DNA of 64,000 bases, from positions 186,001 to 250,000 of the forward strand of contig NZ_FNNU01000004.1 of NCBI RefSeq assembly GCF_900106975.1, given 5' to 3'. Below the pieces are notes generated by a model, which was given only the letters and a program-made list of their open reading frames with translations, did no database searches and was not told the origin of the DNA. This DNA is from Pseudomonas kuykendallii (GTDB taxonomy: Bacteria; Pseudomonadota; Gammaproteobacteria; Pseudomonadales; Pseudomonadaceae). Made by a program: the position numbers and the translations under genes. Position 1 is the stretch's first letter. Every line of letters starts with the position of its first letter. This document shows positions 19,179 to 28,435 of the stretch, piece after piece.

Positions 19179-20150
19179 TCAGCGGGCGCGGCCTATCGGC
19201 TCGAGCACCTGCAGGGACAGGTTGCCCTTGTGCGCGCCGATCTTGACCTTGAACGCCGGCACGCCATTGGCGCGCAGGACGATGTTTTCCGGCAGCTCCA
19301 CCGGGATCACGTCGCCGGGCTGCATGTGCAAGATGTCGCGGACCTTGAGCTGGCGCCGCGCCACCGTGGCGCCGAGCGGCACGCTGACGTCGAGGATGTC
19401 CTCGCGCAGTGCCTTCACCCAGCGCTCGTCCTGATCGTCCATGTCGGACTGGAAGCCGGCGTCGAGCATTTCCCGGATCGGCTCGATCATCGAGTACGGC
19501 ATGGTGATGTGCAGGTCGCCGCCGCCGCCGTCCAGCTCGATGTGGAAGGTCGAGACCACCACCACTTCGCTGGGACTGACGATGTTCGCCAGGGCCGGGT
19601 TTACCTCGGAGTTGATGTACTCGAAGTTCACGTCGAGCACCGCGTGCCAGGCTTCGCGAAGGTCGTTGAAGGCCTGGTCGATGACCATCCGCACCACGCG
19701 CAACTCGGTCGGGGTGAACTCGCGGCCTTCGATCTTTGCGTGACGGCCGTCGCCGCCGAAGAAGTTGTCCACCAGCTTGAACACCAGCTTGGCGTCGAGG
19801 ATGAATAGCGCAGTTCCGCGCAGCGGCTTCATCTTCACCAGGTTGAGGCTGGTCGGCACGTACAGCGAATGCACGTATTCGCCGAACTTCATCACCTGCA
19901 CGCCGCCGACCGCCACGTCCGCCGAGCGGCGCAGCAAGTTGAACATGCTGATACGGGTATAACGGGCGAAGCGCTCGTTGATCATCTCCAGCGTCGGCAT
20001 GCGACCGCGAACGATGCGGTCCTGGCTGGTGAGGTCGTAACTCTTGACGCTGCCGGGCTCGACGTCGGTTTCGGTCTCGACGGCGCCATCGTCCACACCG
20101 TGCAGCAGGGCGTCGATTTCGTCCTGCGACAGCAGGTCTTGTACAGCCAT
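19179..20150 (-). CDS. fliM: Flagellar motor switch protein FliM
   Basis: A 323-residue switch protein. The N-terminal CheY-P binding motif is LSQDEIDALLHG (about 7-18). The middle CheC-like domain (about 50-225) is followed by a C-terminal SpoA domain (about 245-320). It forms the C ring with FliG and FliN and receives CheY-P to reverse rotation. It follows fliL by 10 bases and precedes fliN by 45. Confidence 0.98.
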   Translation of the reverse strand: MAVQDLLSQDEIDALLHGVDDGAVETETDVEPGSVKSYDLTSQDRIVRGRMPTLEMINERFARYTRISMFNLLRRSADVAVGGVQVMKFGEYVHSLYVPTSLNLVKMKPLRGTALFILDAKLVFKLVDNFFGGDGRHAKIEGREFTPTELRVVRMVIDQAFNDLREAWHAVLDVNFEYINSEVNPALANIVSPSEVVVVSTFHIELDGGGGDLHITMPYSMIEPIREMLDAGFQSDMDDQDERWVKALREDILDVSVPLGATVARRQLKVRDILHMQPGDVIPVELPENIVLRANGVPAFKVKIGAHKGNLSLQVLEPIGRAR

Positions 20151-20160
20151 GGACGGGCTC

Positions 20161-20688
20161 CTACTGCAATACGAAGTTGGTGAAGAGAACCTGCTCGATC
20201 ACGGTCTTGCCGACCTCTTTCTGCGCCAGCTCCTGGACGCTAGCGGTGGCCTTCTGGCGCAACATTTCCTTGCCGACGGCGCTGGTCAGGCTTTCGAAAT
20301 CCTGGCTGGAAAACAGCATCACCAGGTTGTTCCGCAGGACCGGCATGTGCACCTTCAACGCGTCGAGGGACGCCTGATCACGGGCCATCAGTGCCACCGT
20401 GACCTGCATGTAGCGCTGCCGGCCGTTGTAATTGAAGTTGACCACGAAGGCCGGCGCCAGCGCTTCGTAGATGGCCGGCTGCTTGACCGGCGCGGCGGCG
20501 TGCTCCTCGGCTGCGGGGGCCTCGTCCTTCTTCATGTTCTTGCTGAGGAGGAACCAGGTTGCGCCGACGGAACCGCCGATCGCCAGCAACAGGGCCAGCA
20601 CGATCACGATGATCAGTTTGAGTTTGCTTTTGCCCGCAGGTTTCTCGGCCCCCTCGGGGCTGGGCTGGGGTGGAGCTTTCTTCGCCAT
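20161..20688 (-). CDS. fliL: Flagellar basal body protein FliL
   Basis: A 175-residue single-pass inner membrane protein. It has a short cytoplasmic Pro/Lys-rich N-terminus, one membrane helix (about 23-47) and a periplasmic stomatin-like domain. FliL supports stator function. The start MAKKAPP at 20688 gives the normal length; a start 14 codons upstream is open but lacks a better ribosome site. It is the first gene of the fliL-flhB unit, with a sigma-54 site just upstream. Confidence 0.96.
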   Translation of the reverse strand: MAKKAPPQPSPEGAEKPAGKSKLKLIIVIVLALLLAIGGSVGATWFLLSKNMKKDEAPAAEEHAAAPVKQPAIYEALAPAFVVNFNYNGRQRYMQVTVALMARDQASLDALKVHMPVLRNNLVMLFSSQDFESLTSAVGKEMLRQKATASVQELAQKEVGKTVIEQVLFTNFVLQ

Positions 20689-20739
20689 GCCAATATTCCG
20701 TCGCGCGTCAGGGATCTTTACAGCCATCAATGGCTTAGG

Positions 20740-20755
20740 AGCAAGTGCTATGCCA
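20740..20755 (-). promoter_or_regulatory. Sigma-54 promoter for fliL
   Basis: Read on the minus strand: TGGCATAGCACTTGCT, with exact GG-N10-GC spacing. The predicted start is near 20729, about 40 bases before the fliL ATG. It is nearly identical to the flgF and flgB promoters in this window. Confidence 0.85.
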
Positions 20756-20883
20756 GCTTATAAGTAAAAGGTCTTCCCGGAAAACTCTTTCGCCGGGCAT
20801 CTTCGACCTCGCGTCGCGCGCTGCATAGCCCCTGTGTTGGCCGACCGCCGAGAAAACCGGCAGCGCCGGCGGGAGCGCAAACG

Positions 20884-20919
20884 AAAAAGGCCCAACGGGA
20901 GGAAGCCGATCGGGCCTTT
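20884..20919. terminator. Bidirectional-looking intrinsic terminator after fliK
   Basis: AAAGGCCC (20886-20893) pairs with GGGCCTTT (20912-20919). On the minus strand the stem is followed by a T-run from the A5 at 20884-20888, directly downstream of fliK. A T8 run on the plus side could serve the opposite direction, where no gene is seen. Confidence 0.75.
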
Positions 20920-20941
20920 CGCTTTTTTTTGAAACGCCGCG

Positions 20942-22264
20942 TCAGGCGTAGTAGTCGACCAGTCCGCGACCCGCCTTGAGCGGCGTGCTGGAGACCTCGA
21001 CGCTGCCGATGACCACTTCGTCCTCGGAACCGCCCGAGCCGCCGCGCGACGATGAACCGCCGCGGCCCTGCCCTTCGCTACCCTGCCCCTGCCAGCCACG
21101 CGCCAGCGACTGGTCGGAAACGTTGACGTCGCCCAGATTCATGCCCTGCTGGGTGAACATGTCACGCAGACGGTTCATCTGGCCTTCCAGCGCCTCGCGG
21201 ACCGCGGCATGCGGGCTGGCGAACGCGATCTGGGTCTGGTCCTGGTTAAGGCTGATCTTCACGTCCAGACGCCCCAGGTCCTGCGGATCGAGCTGTATCT
21301 CCGCTGACTTCAGATTCTGGCTGGACATCCACATCACCCGATCGACCACCGCTTCGGACCAGCCGTTCTGCTGCATGGGCACCGGCTGCCCCGGCACCAC
21401 GGCGGAACGCTGGGTAGCGTTGACCTGCTGGGTCATGGCCTGGTTGAGCGAATTCAGTTTATTGGCGAAGTTTTCCGCGCGCAGCTCGCTGACACTGTCC
21501 TTCAGGTCACCCGAATCGGCTTCGAGATCGCCGGGCGTCAGTGCGGCGAGCGCCTCGCCATCGACCGGCAATTGCTCGACCAGCGGAGAGGCGAGCGCAG
21601 GGTCGAGCGGCGCCTTGGCGGCCTCGGTGTTCACGGTCTGGACCGCGACCGCCTTGGCCTGCTGCGCCACCACGGCCTGGGCGGCCTGGAAATCCTCCGG
21701 CAACGTCAGGCCGGGCGGCAGAAGGTCTTCGACACTGCCCGAGGCCTGCGGCTCCGGTTCGCCCTGCGTCGCAGCGGCCAGCGGAACGGCCGGCACCTCG
21801 ACGGCGGCAACGTCCGTCGCCAGCGCGGCAGGCACCTCCACGGCCGGCTCCGGCACCGTTGGAACCACGGGCTGCGGCACCAGCCCCATCAGCACCAGCG
21901 GGTCGATTGGCTGGCCGTTAGGCTGGTCGGTCGCCTGCACCTGCTCGTCGGCCGGTTCCGCGTCGTCAACCGCCTTCTTGCTCGGCAAGGCTTTGCCGCT
22001 ATCGGCAACCTCCGGCTTCGCCTTGGCGGTCGTGTCGTCACGCGCGTCGTTGCGCTTGTTGTCGGCGGTCTTCTCATGGCGCGCCTTCGCAGGCGCATCG
22101 CTGCGGTCCGCGGACTTGGGCTGGCGTTCCTTGGCATAGACGTCGGCGAAGCTGGAAGCCTCGCGTTTGCTGGTGTCGTCGGTCTTTACCGGGGCTTTCA
22201 CCGCGGGCAACTTCATCCGCGTATCGGACGCGGACTGAAGAAGCAGATCGGGGGCGACGGACAT
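20942..22264 (-). CDS. fliK: Flagellar hook-length control protein FliK
   Basis: A 440-residue hook ruler and substrate-specificity switch. The N-terminal two-thirds are low-complexity, rich in Ala, Pro, Val, Lys and Asp. The C-terminal core (about 320-400) has the conserved FliK pattern, with QLDPQDLGRLDVKISL and MRDMFTQQGMNLGDVNV-like residues. A Gly/Ser-rich tail ends the protein. The start MSVAPDLL at 22264 was chosen because the open frame upstream covers its own sigma-54 promoter. Confidence 0.93.
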   Translation of the reverse strand: MSVAPDLLLQSASDTRMKLPAVKAPVKTDDTSKREASSFADVYAKERQPKSADRSDAPAKARHEKTADNKRNDARDDTTAKAKPEVADSGKALPSKKAVDDAEPADEQVQATDQPNGQPIDPLVLMGLVPQPVVPTVPEPAVEVPAALATDVAAVEVPAVPLAAATQGEPEPQASGSVEDLLPPGLTLPEDFQAAQAVVAQQAKAVAVQTVNTEAAKAPLDPALASPLVEQLPVDGEALAALTPGDLEADSGDLKDSVSELRAENFANKLNSLNQAMTQQVNATQRSAVVPGQPVPMQQNGWSEAVVDRVMWMSSQNLKSAEIQLDPQDLGRLDVKISLNQDQTQIAFASPHAAVREALEGQMNRLRDMFTQQGMNLGDVNVSDQSLARGWQGQGSEGQGRGGSSSRGGSGGSEDEVVIGSVEVSSTPLKAGRGLVDYYA

Positions 22265-22301
22265 GGGGCACTCTCCGCTCGGATGGGTCGTGCCTGAAAT
22301 A

Positions 22302-22317
22302 AGCAAGTTAGGGGCCA
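22302..22317 (-). promoter_or_regulatory. Sigma-54 promoter for fliK
   Basis: Read on the minus strand: TGGCCCCTAACTTGCT, with exact GG-N10-GC spacing. The predicted start is near 22291, about 26 bases before the chosen fliK ATG. This separates fliK transcription from the hptB genes upstream. Confidence 0.8.
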
Positions 22318-22376
22318 GCTTTGGGAAAGCGCCGGTTTACGCGGCTTTGCGCCGGGATAAGGGTCTTCGCAGTCAC

Positions 22377-22730
22377 TCAACCGCGAAAACGTTGACGCTC
22401 CGACTTCATCAGGATGCGGACAATGGCGAATTCACGGTTGATCTGCTCGACCAGAACGGCGGCGCTGTCAAACGACTGCCGCTCGCTCTGGTCTTCGAGC
22501 TGCTTGCACAGGTCCGCCAGCGACAGGGCGCCCATGTTGCTGCAGCTGCCCTTGAAGCTGTGCGCGGTCAGACGCAGGAGCTGCGCATCCTTGACCTGCA
22601 AAGCCCCGGCCAGCAGGCGCACGCGCTCTTCGGAATCGGCCAGAAAGGTATCCAGCAGAACCGGGTACTCCGCTTCCATGAGGTCCTGCAGTGAAGCGAG
22701 GACAGTACCGTCGAGATGCGCGTCTGACAC
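22377..22730 (-). CDS. hptB: Histidine phosphotransfer protein HptB
   Basis: A 117-residue Hpt protein with the phospho-acceptor at His57 (TAHSFKGSCSNMGA). In Pseudomonas HptB receives phosphate from hybrid kinases such as RetS and PA1611-type proteins and passes it to HsbR, affecting biofilm, swarming and FlgM. It starts with GTG at 22730, with GGAG 7 bases upstream. It follows hsbR by 30 bases. Confidence 0.94.
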   Translation of the reverse strand: MSDAHLDGTVLASLQDLMEAEYPVLLDTFLADSEERVRLLAGALQVKDAQLLRLTAHSFKGSCSNMGALSLADLCKQLEDQSERQSFDSAAVLVEQINREFAIVRILMKSERQRFRG

Positions 22731-22760
22731 TTGCTCACTCCATGATCAAGGGGGTGGGAA

Positions 22761-24449
22761 TTATGCCTGAGCGGACCAGGAAAACTCCACGCTGACGCCC
22801 CGCCCATCGTTCTCCCAGTCACTCTTCTCGGCCAGCTGGCTGACCAGTTTCAAGCCACGCCCGTGCAGTTGTTCGGCGGCTTGCTCGCAGGCTCTGGCCG
22901 CCGCCAGGTCGAATCCGCCGCCGCTGTCCTCGACCCGCATGATCAGGCGCCCGCCTCCGTGCTCGGGGCGCAGTTCCAGGTGAAAACGCACGAAGCCTTC
23001 CTCCAGCCGGGCGAGCCGCTCCCGGCGCTCGCCGTAGTACTGGGCGAAGCCTTGCACGTCGCGCTTGAGCGACGAGTCCAGGCGCAGCACGCCGTGCTCC
23101 AGGGCGTTGGAGTAGAGCTCGACCAGCACGGTGTAGAGCGCTCCAACCTGAGAACGCAGGCCCTGCACCTCCAGCAGCAGCTGCAGCAGGTAGGGCAACG
23201 GATTCATATGCTTGAGGGTTTCCGCGCGGAATTCGAAACAGGCCGACCAGTCCAGCGGCGTGTCGTTGCCGTCGTTGGAGAACGTCAACGGCGAGGACCT
23301 CGCCTCCTCGATCAGGCTGAGTTCGATCAGGCTGACGTCGTCCTGGGTTTCGCCGCGGAAGGCGCTCAGGGCCTGCTGCACCTCGTCGAACAGCTGGCCG
23401 CGCTGCTCGTTCGCCGCCATCAGGTCCAGCAGGCGCTGTTCGCCGAACAGCTCGCCGGCATGATTGCGCGTCTCCAGCAGCCCATCCGACAGCAGCAGCA
23501 GACGGTCGCCCTCCAGCAGCGGGTAGACCTCGTACTTCTCGTCGAACACCGCCGGCTCCAGCACGCCGAGCGGCAGGTGACGGGAAACCAGCGGAATACG
23601 TTCGTTGCTCCCGCCGCGCAGCAGGTAGCCGTCCGGCAGGCCGCCGTTCCACACCTCGACCACGCGCCGGTGGAAACTCAGGTTGATCAGCGTCGCGCAG
23701 CAGAACACCCCGACCGGGAGGATGCGCTTGAGCTTGGCATTCACCTCGCGAAGGATGTCGGCAAGCCCGTAGCCCTTGGTGGTCATGCCGTAGAACACCT
23801 CCGCCAGCGGCATCGCCCCGATCGCCGCGGGCAGCCCGTGGCCGGTGAAGTCGCCGAGCAGCACATGCATGCCGCCAGAGGGTTTGTACGCGGCCAGCAT
23901 CAGGTCGCCGTTGAACAGCGCGTAGGGCGATTGCAGGTAGCGGATATTGGGCGCGTTCAGGCAGCCCGAGTGCGCGACCTTGTCGAACACCGCCTTGGCC
24001 ACGCGCTGCTCGGCAACCAGGTGTTCGTTGTGCTTGGCGATCAGGTCGCGCTGCTCCAGCACCGTCTGCTGCAGGCGGCGCAGGCGGTCCATCGCGCGAA
24101 TCTTGGCGCCGAGGATCACCCGGTTGTAGGGCTTGGCGAGGAAATCGTCGCCGACCTCGAGACAATGCACCAGGGCGTCGTTCTCGGTCAGGGAGGTGAG
24201 GAAGATGATCGGGACGAGCGTCTCGCCAGCGGCGAGCTTGATCAGCCGCGCTGCCTCGAAGCCGTCCATCACCGGCATCAGCGCGTCCATCAGCACCAGC
24301 TGCGGCCGTTCGCGGCAGAACAGCTCCAGGGCTTCCTGCCCGTCGGCGGCGGTCAGCGCGCGATGGCCCTCGCGGGTGACGATGGCCGAGAGCAGCAGGC
24401 GATCGGCGGCGTTATCCTCCGCGATGAGGACCGACAACCGCTCAGACAT
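22761..24449 (-). CDS. hsbR: Response regulator HsbR (receiver, PP2C phosphatase, anti-sigma kinase)
   Basis: A 562-residue regulator. The receiver (1-120) has phospho-acceptor Asp55 (LVLMDALMP). A SpoIIE/PP2C-type phosphatase domain (about 185-390; HVLLGDFTGHGLPAAIGA) follows. The C-terminal HATPase_c domain (about 425-562; LYSNALEHG and VEDSGGGFD) resembles anti-sigma kinases. HsbR sets the phosphorylation state of HsbA under HptB control. It lies between hsbA (6 bases) and hptB (30 bases). Confidence 0.95.
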   Translation of the reverse strand: MSERLSVLIAEDNAADRLLLSAIVTREGHRALTAADGQEALELFCRERPQLVLMDALMPVMDGFEAARLIKLAAGETLVPIIFLTSLTENDALVHCLEVGDDFLAKPYNRVILGAKIRAMDRLRRLQQTVLEQRDLIAKHNEHLVAEQRVAKAVFDKVAHSGCLNAPNIRYLQSPYALFNGDLMLAAYKPSGGMHVLLGDFTGHGLPAAIGAMPLAEVFYGMTTKGYGLADILREVNAKLKRILPVGVFCCATLINLSFHRRVVEVWNGGLPDGYLLRGGSNERIPLVSRHLPLGVLEPAVFDEKYEVYPLLEGDRLLLLSDGLLETRNHAGELFGEQRLLDLMAANEQRGQLFDEVQQALSAFRGETQDDVSLIELSLIEEARSSPLTFSNDGNDTPLDWSACFEFRAETLKHMNPLPYLLQLLLEVQGLRSQVGALYTVLVELYSNALEHGVLRLDSSLKRDVQGFAQYYGERRERLARLEEGFVRFHLELRPEHGGGRLIMRVEDSGGGFDLAAARACEQAAEQLHGRGLKLVSQLAEKSDWENDGRGVSVEFSWSAQA

Positions 24450-24455
24450 ACCGCC

Positions 24456-24761
24456 TCAACTGATCCGGAAGAGCTGTTCGAAATTGGAGATGGTGAGGAT
24501 CTTGCGCACGTCCGGACTGCAGTTGATCAGGCTGATCGCGGCACTCTCGCCGCCGGCGTGATCGCGCAGCAGCAACAGCATGCCGAGCGCGGAACTGTCC
24601 AGATAGGTTGCACCCTTTAGGTCGATCACGTAGCGCTTGGGCGAGGTGCTTATGCGTTCGTAGGCGTCGCGGAATTCCTGGTGGGCACCGAAATCGAAAC
24701 GCCCCTGGATGAGGATGGTCAGCTCCTGACCGTCATCGGAGGCTTGCGAGGTTATAGCCAT
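24456..24761 (-). CDS. hsbA: Anti-sigma factor antagonist HsbA (STAS domain)
   Basis: A 101-residue STAS protein with the SpoIIAA-like site LDSSALGML; Ser56 is the likely phosphorylated residue. In P. aeruginosa unphosphorylated HsbA binds FlgM and frees FliA, while phosphorylated HsbA favours the diguanylate cyclase HsbD and biofilm. Both FliA and FlgM are encoded in this window. It starts the hsbA-hsbR-hptB run 82 bases after fliJ. Confidence 0.94.
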   Translation of the reverse strand: MAITSQASDDGQELTILIQGRFDFGAHQEFRDAYERISTSPKRYVIDLKGATYLDSSALGMLLLLRDHAGGESAAISLINCSPDVRKILTISNFEQLFRIS

Positions 24762-24843
24762 GAATTCTCCTTATGCGCCGGGAAAGACTGCAGGCGGCGC
24801 CTGATCAAGATGTAGCACCGACTTGCCAGGGGAGCAACCGCAG

Positions 24844-25293
24844 TCAGTCGGTACGCCGCGCGGCCAGCCGGGCGGCAAGCTCGTCGAGCTGCTTCTGCTC
24901 GCGCTTCTCGTCCGCCGCCCGCGCTTCCTCGATGTAGCGCTGGACCAGCTTGCGCAGCCCTTCGAGGCGCGTGTAGCAGGCCTGCCAGGCGTCACGCGCC
25001 TTACGCAGGTTCTCGCGGTGAAAATCGACGTTGCGCTGCTGCTGGGCGACCGCCGTTTCCAGCTGCGACAGAAAGCGCTGGTAGTTGATCAGCCATTGCC
25101 CGGAAACGCCCTGCTGCCCCTGATTGACCAGTTGCTTCTGGTAGTCGCCGCGATACCGGTGCAGTTCGTTGAGCTGGTTTTCCACCTGGCCGAGCTGCGT
25201 CTGGCAGCGGCCAAGCATGCGCGCGGCCTCGCGCTCGGCCTTTTCCGCCATGTCCACCACCGGCACCAGCCGGGCCGCTCTGCTCTGCGCCAT
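24844..25293 (-). CDS. fliJ: Flagellar export chaperone FliJ
   Basis: A 149-residue protein predicted to be almost entirely coiled coil, rich in Gln, Arg, Glu and Leu, as expected for FliJ. It acts as the central stalk of the FliI ATPase and as a general export chaperone. It starts 3 bases after fliI and ends the fliEFGHIJ run. Confidence 0.94.
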   Translation of the reverse strand: MAQSRAARLVPVVDMAEKAEREAARMLGRCQTQLGQVENQLNELHRYRGDYQKQLVNQGQQGVSGQWLINYQRFLSQLETAVAQQQRNVDFHRENLRKARDAWQACYTRLEGLRKLVQRYIEEARAADEKREQKQLDELAARLAARRTD

Positions 25294-25296
25294 CTA

Positions 25297-26652
25297 TCAG
25301 CCCTTGCCGGCCTGCAGAACCGCAGCCAGGTTCGCCGACGCCTGCTCCAGGCTCTCGCTTTCGCGCAGGCCCTGGCGCAGGTAGGCGACCATCAGCGGCT
25401 GCTTGGCGATGGCCATGTCGGTCTCCGGATCGCCGCCGGCGACGTAAGCGCCGACGCTGATCAGGTCGCGACTCTGCTGGTAGCGCGACCACAGCTGCTT
25501 GAAGCGCTGGGCGTTGCGCAGGTGTTCGGGGCTGACCACCTGCGGCATCACCCGGCTGATGGAGGCTTCGATGTCGATCGCCGGGTAGTGGCCCTCTTCC
25601 GCCAGGCGCCGGGACAACACGAAGTGACCGTCGAGGACCCCGCGCGCCGAGTCGGCGATCGGGTCCTGTTGGTCGTCACCCTCGGAGAGCACGGTGTAGA
25701 AGGCGGTGATCGAGCCGCCGCCGGCCTCGGCGTTGCCGGCCCGCTCGACCAGCTTCGGCAGCCGGGCGAACACCGAGGGCGGATAACCCTTGGTCGCCGG
25801 CGGCTCGCCGATGGCCAGGGCGATCTCGCGCTGGGCCTGGGCGAAACGGGTCAGCGAATCCATCAGCAGCAGGACGTTCTTGCCCTTGTCGCGGAAGTAC
25901 TCGGCGATGCGCGTGCAGTACATCGCCGCGCGCAGGCGCATCAGCGGCGCTTCGTCCGCCGGCGAGGCCACCACCACCGAGCGCTTGAGGCCTTCCTCGC
26001 CGAGGATTTCCTGGATGAATTCCTTCACCTCGCGGCCACGTTCGCCGATCAGCCCGACGACGATGATCTCGGCCTCGGTGAAGCGCGTCATCATGCCCAG
26101 CAGCACGCTCTTGCCCACGCCCGTACCGGCGAACAGGCCGAGGCGCTGGCCGCGCCCCACGGTGAGCAGGCCGTTGATGCAGCGGATGCCGACGTCCAGC
26201 GGCTCATGGATGGGCTCGCGATTGAGCGGGTTGATGATCGGGCCGTCCATCGGCACCCAGTCCTCGGCCTTCATCCGGCCCTTGCCGTCGAGGGCGTTGC
26301 CTGCGCCGTCGAGCACCCGGCCGAGCATGCTCATGCCCATCGGCAGGCGGCCAGTATCGGGCATCGGTACCACGCGGGCGCCGGGCGCGATACCGGCCAG
26401 GCTGCCAACGGGCATCAGGTAGATCTTGCCGTTGGAAAAGCCCATGACCTCGGCTTCCACCTGGACCGGCTGGTAGCTGCCGTCATTGATCACCAGGCAG
26501 CGACTGCCGATGGCGGCGCGCAGCCCCTCGGCTTCGAGGGTCAGGCCGACCATGCGCAGCAGGCGCCCTTCCACCAGCGGCTGGCTGGGAAGCTGCACGG
26601 CCTCGACGTAGCCTGCCAGACGCCGGGCGAGGCTGGTGCGCTCAAGACGCAT
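25297..26652 (-). CDS. fliI: Flagellum-specific export ATPase FliI
   Basis: A 451-residue F1-type ATPase that energises type III export. Walker A is AGTGVGKS at 175-182; the Walker B region is [15 protein letters not shown], and the family pattern [16 protein letters not shown] is present. It overlaps the end of fliH by 11 bases and is followed by fliJ after 3 bases. Confidence 0.98.
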   Translation of the reverse strand: MRLERTSLARRLAGYVEAVQLPSQPLVEGRLLRMVGLTLEAEGLRAAIGSRCLVINDGSYQPVQVEAEVMGFSNGKIYLMPVGSLAGIAPGARVVPMPDTGRLPMGMSMLGRVLDGAGNALDGKGRMKAEDWVPMDGPIINPLNREPIHEPLDVGIRCINGLLTVGRGQRLGLFAGTGVGKSVLLGMMTRFTEAEIIVVGLIGERGREVKEFIQEILGEEGLKRSVVVASPADEAPLMRLRAAMYCTRIAEYFRDKGKNVLLLMDSLTRFAQAQREIALAIGEPPATKGYPPSVFARLPKLVERAGNAEAGGGSITAFYTVLSEGDDQQDPIADSARGVLDGHFVLSRRLAEEGHYPAIDIEASISRVMPQVVSPEHLRNAQRFKQLWSRYQQSRDLISVGAYVAGGDPETDMAIAKQPLMVAYLRQGLRESESLEQASANLAAVLQAGKG

Positions 26653-27421
26653 CGGGCGTGCTCAGGTCGACAGCGACATCGGCAGCCGGCGGGTGGACCT
26701 TCTGCTCGCGCTGGTGTTCGAAAATCTGGTTCATCGCCTGGGCCAGGCGCGTCTCGATGCTGGCGTCGATCTGGCTGTGCTCGCTTTCCACCTTGCAGCC
26801 TCCGGGCAGCAGGTTCTCGTCTTCCAGAATCCGCCACTTCTCCTCGTTGCGCTCACGCAACGCCTTGACCAGCTCGAAGTCCTGCGGATTGACATGGATA
26901 CGCACGTTCTCGGCACCCATCGGCAGCAATTTGAGGGACTCACGGACGACCTGGCGCAACTGGCTGGAATCGGTCACCAGCTCGCGCTGGATGACCTGGC
27001 GAACGACGTGGCCGACCATTTCCACGAGCGTAGCCTCGAGCTGCTGGTCCTGCTCGCCGATGGGCTCGAACAGCTGTGACATCAGCTGTTCGAGCCGCTC
27101 GAGCTTGACGTTCAGCAGCGCGTCGGCCTCCTGCTTGGCCTTGATCTGGCCCGAATGGAAGCCGTCCTTCTCGCCGGTGGCGAAGCCTTCGTTGTAGGCG
27201 TCCTGGCGGATCGCCTCGAGTTCGTCGAGCGTCAGCGGCTTGACGGCCTGATCGGAGATGTCCTCGATCAGGTTCTGCGCACTCTCCTCGCTCGGCTCCG
27301 GCACCGCGGGCTCGCTGCCCGGCAGCGGCGGCGGGTCGAAACTGGGCAGCGACCAGCTCTCGAAACCACTGCCGCGAACGTCGCGCGCGCGGATCAGGTC
27401 GCTGGGCTCTTCCTTCGCCAT
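26642..27421 (-). CDS. fliH: Flagellar export regulator FliH
   Basis: A 259-residue FliH. The N-terminal half is Pro/Glu-rich and variable. The C-terminal half resembles the V-ATPase subunit E stalk ([16 protein letters not shown] and [13 protein letters not shown]). Its stretch around [15 protein letters not shown] carries the G-xxx-G spacing typical of FliH. It ties FliI to the C ring through FliN. It starts immediately after the fliG stop. Confidence 0.95.
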   Translation of the reverse strand: MAKEEPSDLIRARDVRGSGFESWSLPSFDPPPLPGSEPAVPEPSEESAQNLIEDISDQAVKPLTLDELEAIRQDAYNEGFATGEKDGFHSGQIKAKQEADALLNVKLERLEQLMSQLFEPIGEQDQQLEATLVEMVGHVVRQVIQRELVTDSSQLRQVVRESLKLLPMGAENVRIHVNPQDFELVKALRERNEEKWRILEDENLLPGGCKVESEHSQIDASIETRLAQAMNQIFEHQREQKVHPPAADVAVDLSTPDAS

Positions 27422-28435
27422 TTAGATCATCTCTTCGCCGCCCTTGCCACCCAGGACGATTTCCCCGGCTTCGGCCATCCGGCGGGCAATGGTAAGAATT
27501 TCCTTCTGCGCGGTCTCGACGTCGCTGACGCGCACCGGGCCCTTCGCTTCGAGGTCGTCGCGCAGCAACTCGGCGGCGCGTTTGGACATGTTCTTGAAGA
27601 CCTTTTCCTTAATCGCCTCGTCGGAGCCCTTGAGCGCTAGGACCAGCACGTCGGACGAGACTTCGCGCATCAGCGCCTGGATGCCGCGGTCGTCGACGTC
27701 GGCCAGGTTGTCGAAGACGAACATCAGGTCCTCGATCTGCGACGACAGGTCTTCGTCCATCTCGCGGATCGAATCCATCAACTGGCCTTCGGACGAGCTG
27801 TCCAGGTAGTTCATGATGTCGGCCGCACGCTTCACGCCGCCCATGGTGGCGCGCGAGGTGTTGGAGCTGCCGGAGAACTGCTTCTCGAGAATCTGGTTGA
27901 GCTCCTTCAACGCCGCCGGCTGCACGGTGTTCAGCGAGGAAACGCGCAGGATGATGTCCAGGCGCACCTTGTGGTCGAAGTGGCTGAGCACCTCGCCGGC
28001 CTGGTCGGGGTCCAGATAGGCGACCACGATCGCCTGGATCTGCGGGTGCTCGTAGCGGATAACGTCGGCCACGGCGCGCGGCTCCATCCACTTCAGGCTG
28101 TCCAGACCGCTGGTGCTGCCACCGAGGAGAATCCGGTCGATCAGGCTGCCGGCCTTGTCCTCGCCCAGCGCCTGGGTCAGCATCTTGCGGATGTAGCCAT
28201 CGGCGCCGACGCCGAGGCTGGTCTGGTCGCCGACGATGTCGACGAACTCGCCCATCACCTTCTCGACCTGCTCGCGGTGCACGTTGCGCATCTGCGCCAT
28301 GGCCATGCCGACGCGTTGCACTTCCTTCGGACCGAGGTGACGCAACACCTGCGCAGCGTCGGTTTCACCCAGGGACAACAGCAGGATGGCTGCCTTGTCG
28401 ACCTTGTTCAGCTTGGTGGGGGCGCGCTCATTCAT
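27422..28435 (-). CDS. fliG: Flagellar motor switch protein FliG
   Basis: A 337-residue FliG. It has an N-terminal FliF-binding domain, a middle domain around the EHPQ pattern (YEHPQIQAIVVAYL) and a C-terminal torque domain with the charged ridge (MREVSSDVLVLALKG). It transmits stator force to the rotor. It overlaps fliF by 8 bases and directly precedes fliH. Confidence 0.98.
   Translation of the reverse strand: MNERAPTKLNKVDKAAILLLSLGETDAAQVLRHLGPKEVQRVGMAMAQMRNVHREQVEKVMGEFVDIVGDQTSLGVGADGYIRKMLTQALGEDKAGSLIDRILLGGSTSGLDSLKWMEPRAVADVIRYEHPQIQAIVVAYLDPDQAGEVLSHFDHKVRLDIILRVSSLNTVQPAALKELNQILEKQFSGSSNTSRATMGGVKRAADIMNYLDSSSEGQLMDSIREMDEDLSSQIEDLMFVFDNLADVDDRGIQALMREVSSDVLVLALKGSDEAIKEKVFKNMSKRAAELLRDDLEAKGPVRVSDVETAQKEILTIARRMAEAGEIVLGGKGGEEMI

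Noticed and set aside
24762-24843. A sigma-54 site in the hsbA-fliJ spacer (AGCAAC-like sequence)
   Set aside because: The TTGCT element is present but the matching GG is not at the required spacing.
24823-26868. Plus-strand open frame of 681 codons opposite fliJ-fliI
   Set aside because: It is antisense to two unmistakable genes and its composition (Arg, His, Gln, Leu-rich) is that of a high-GC shadow frame. No ribosome site or family pattern.
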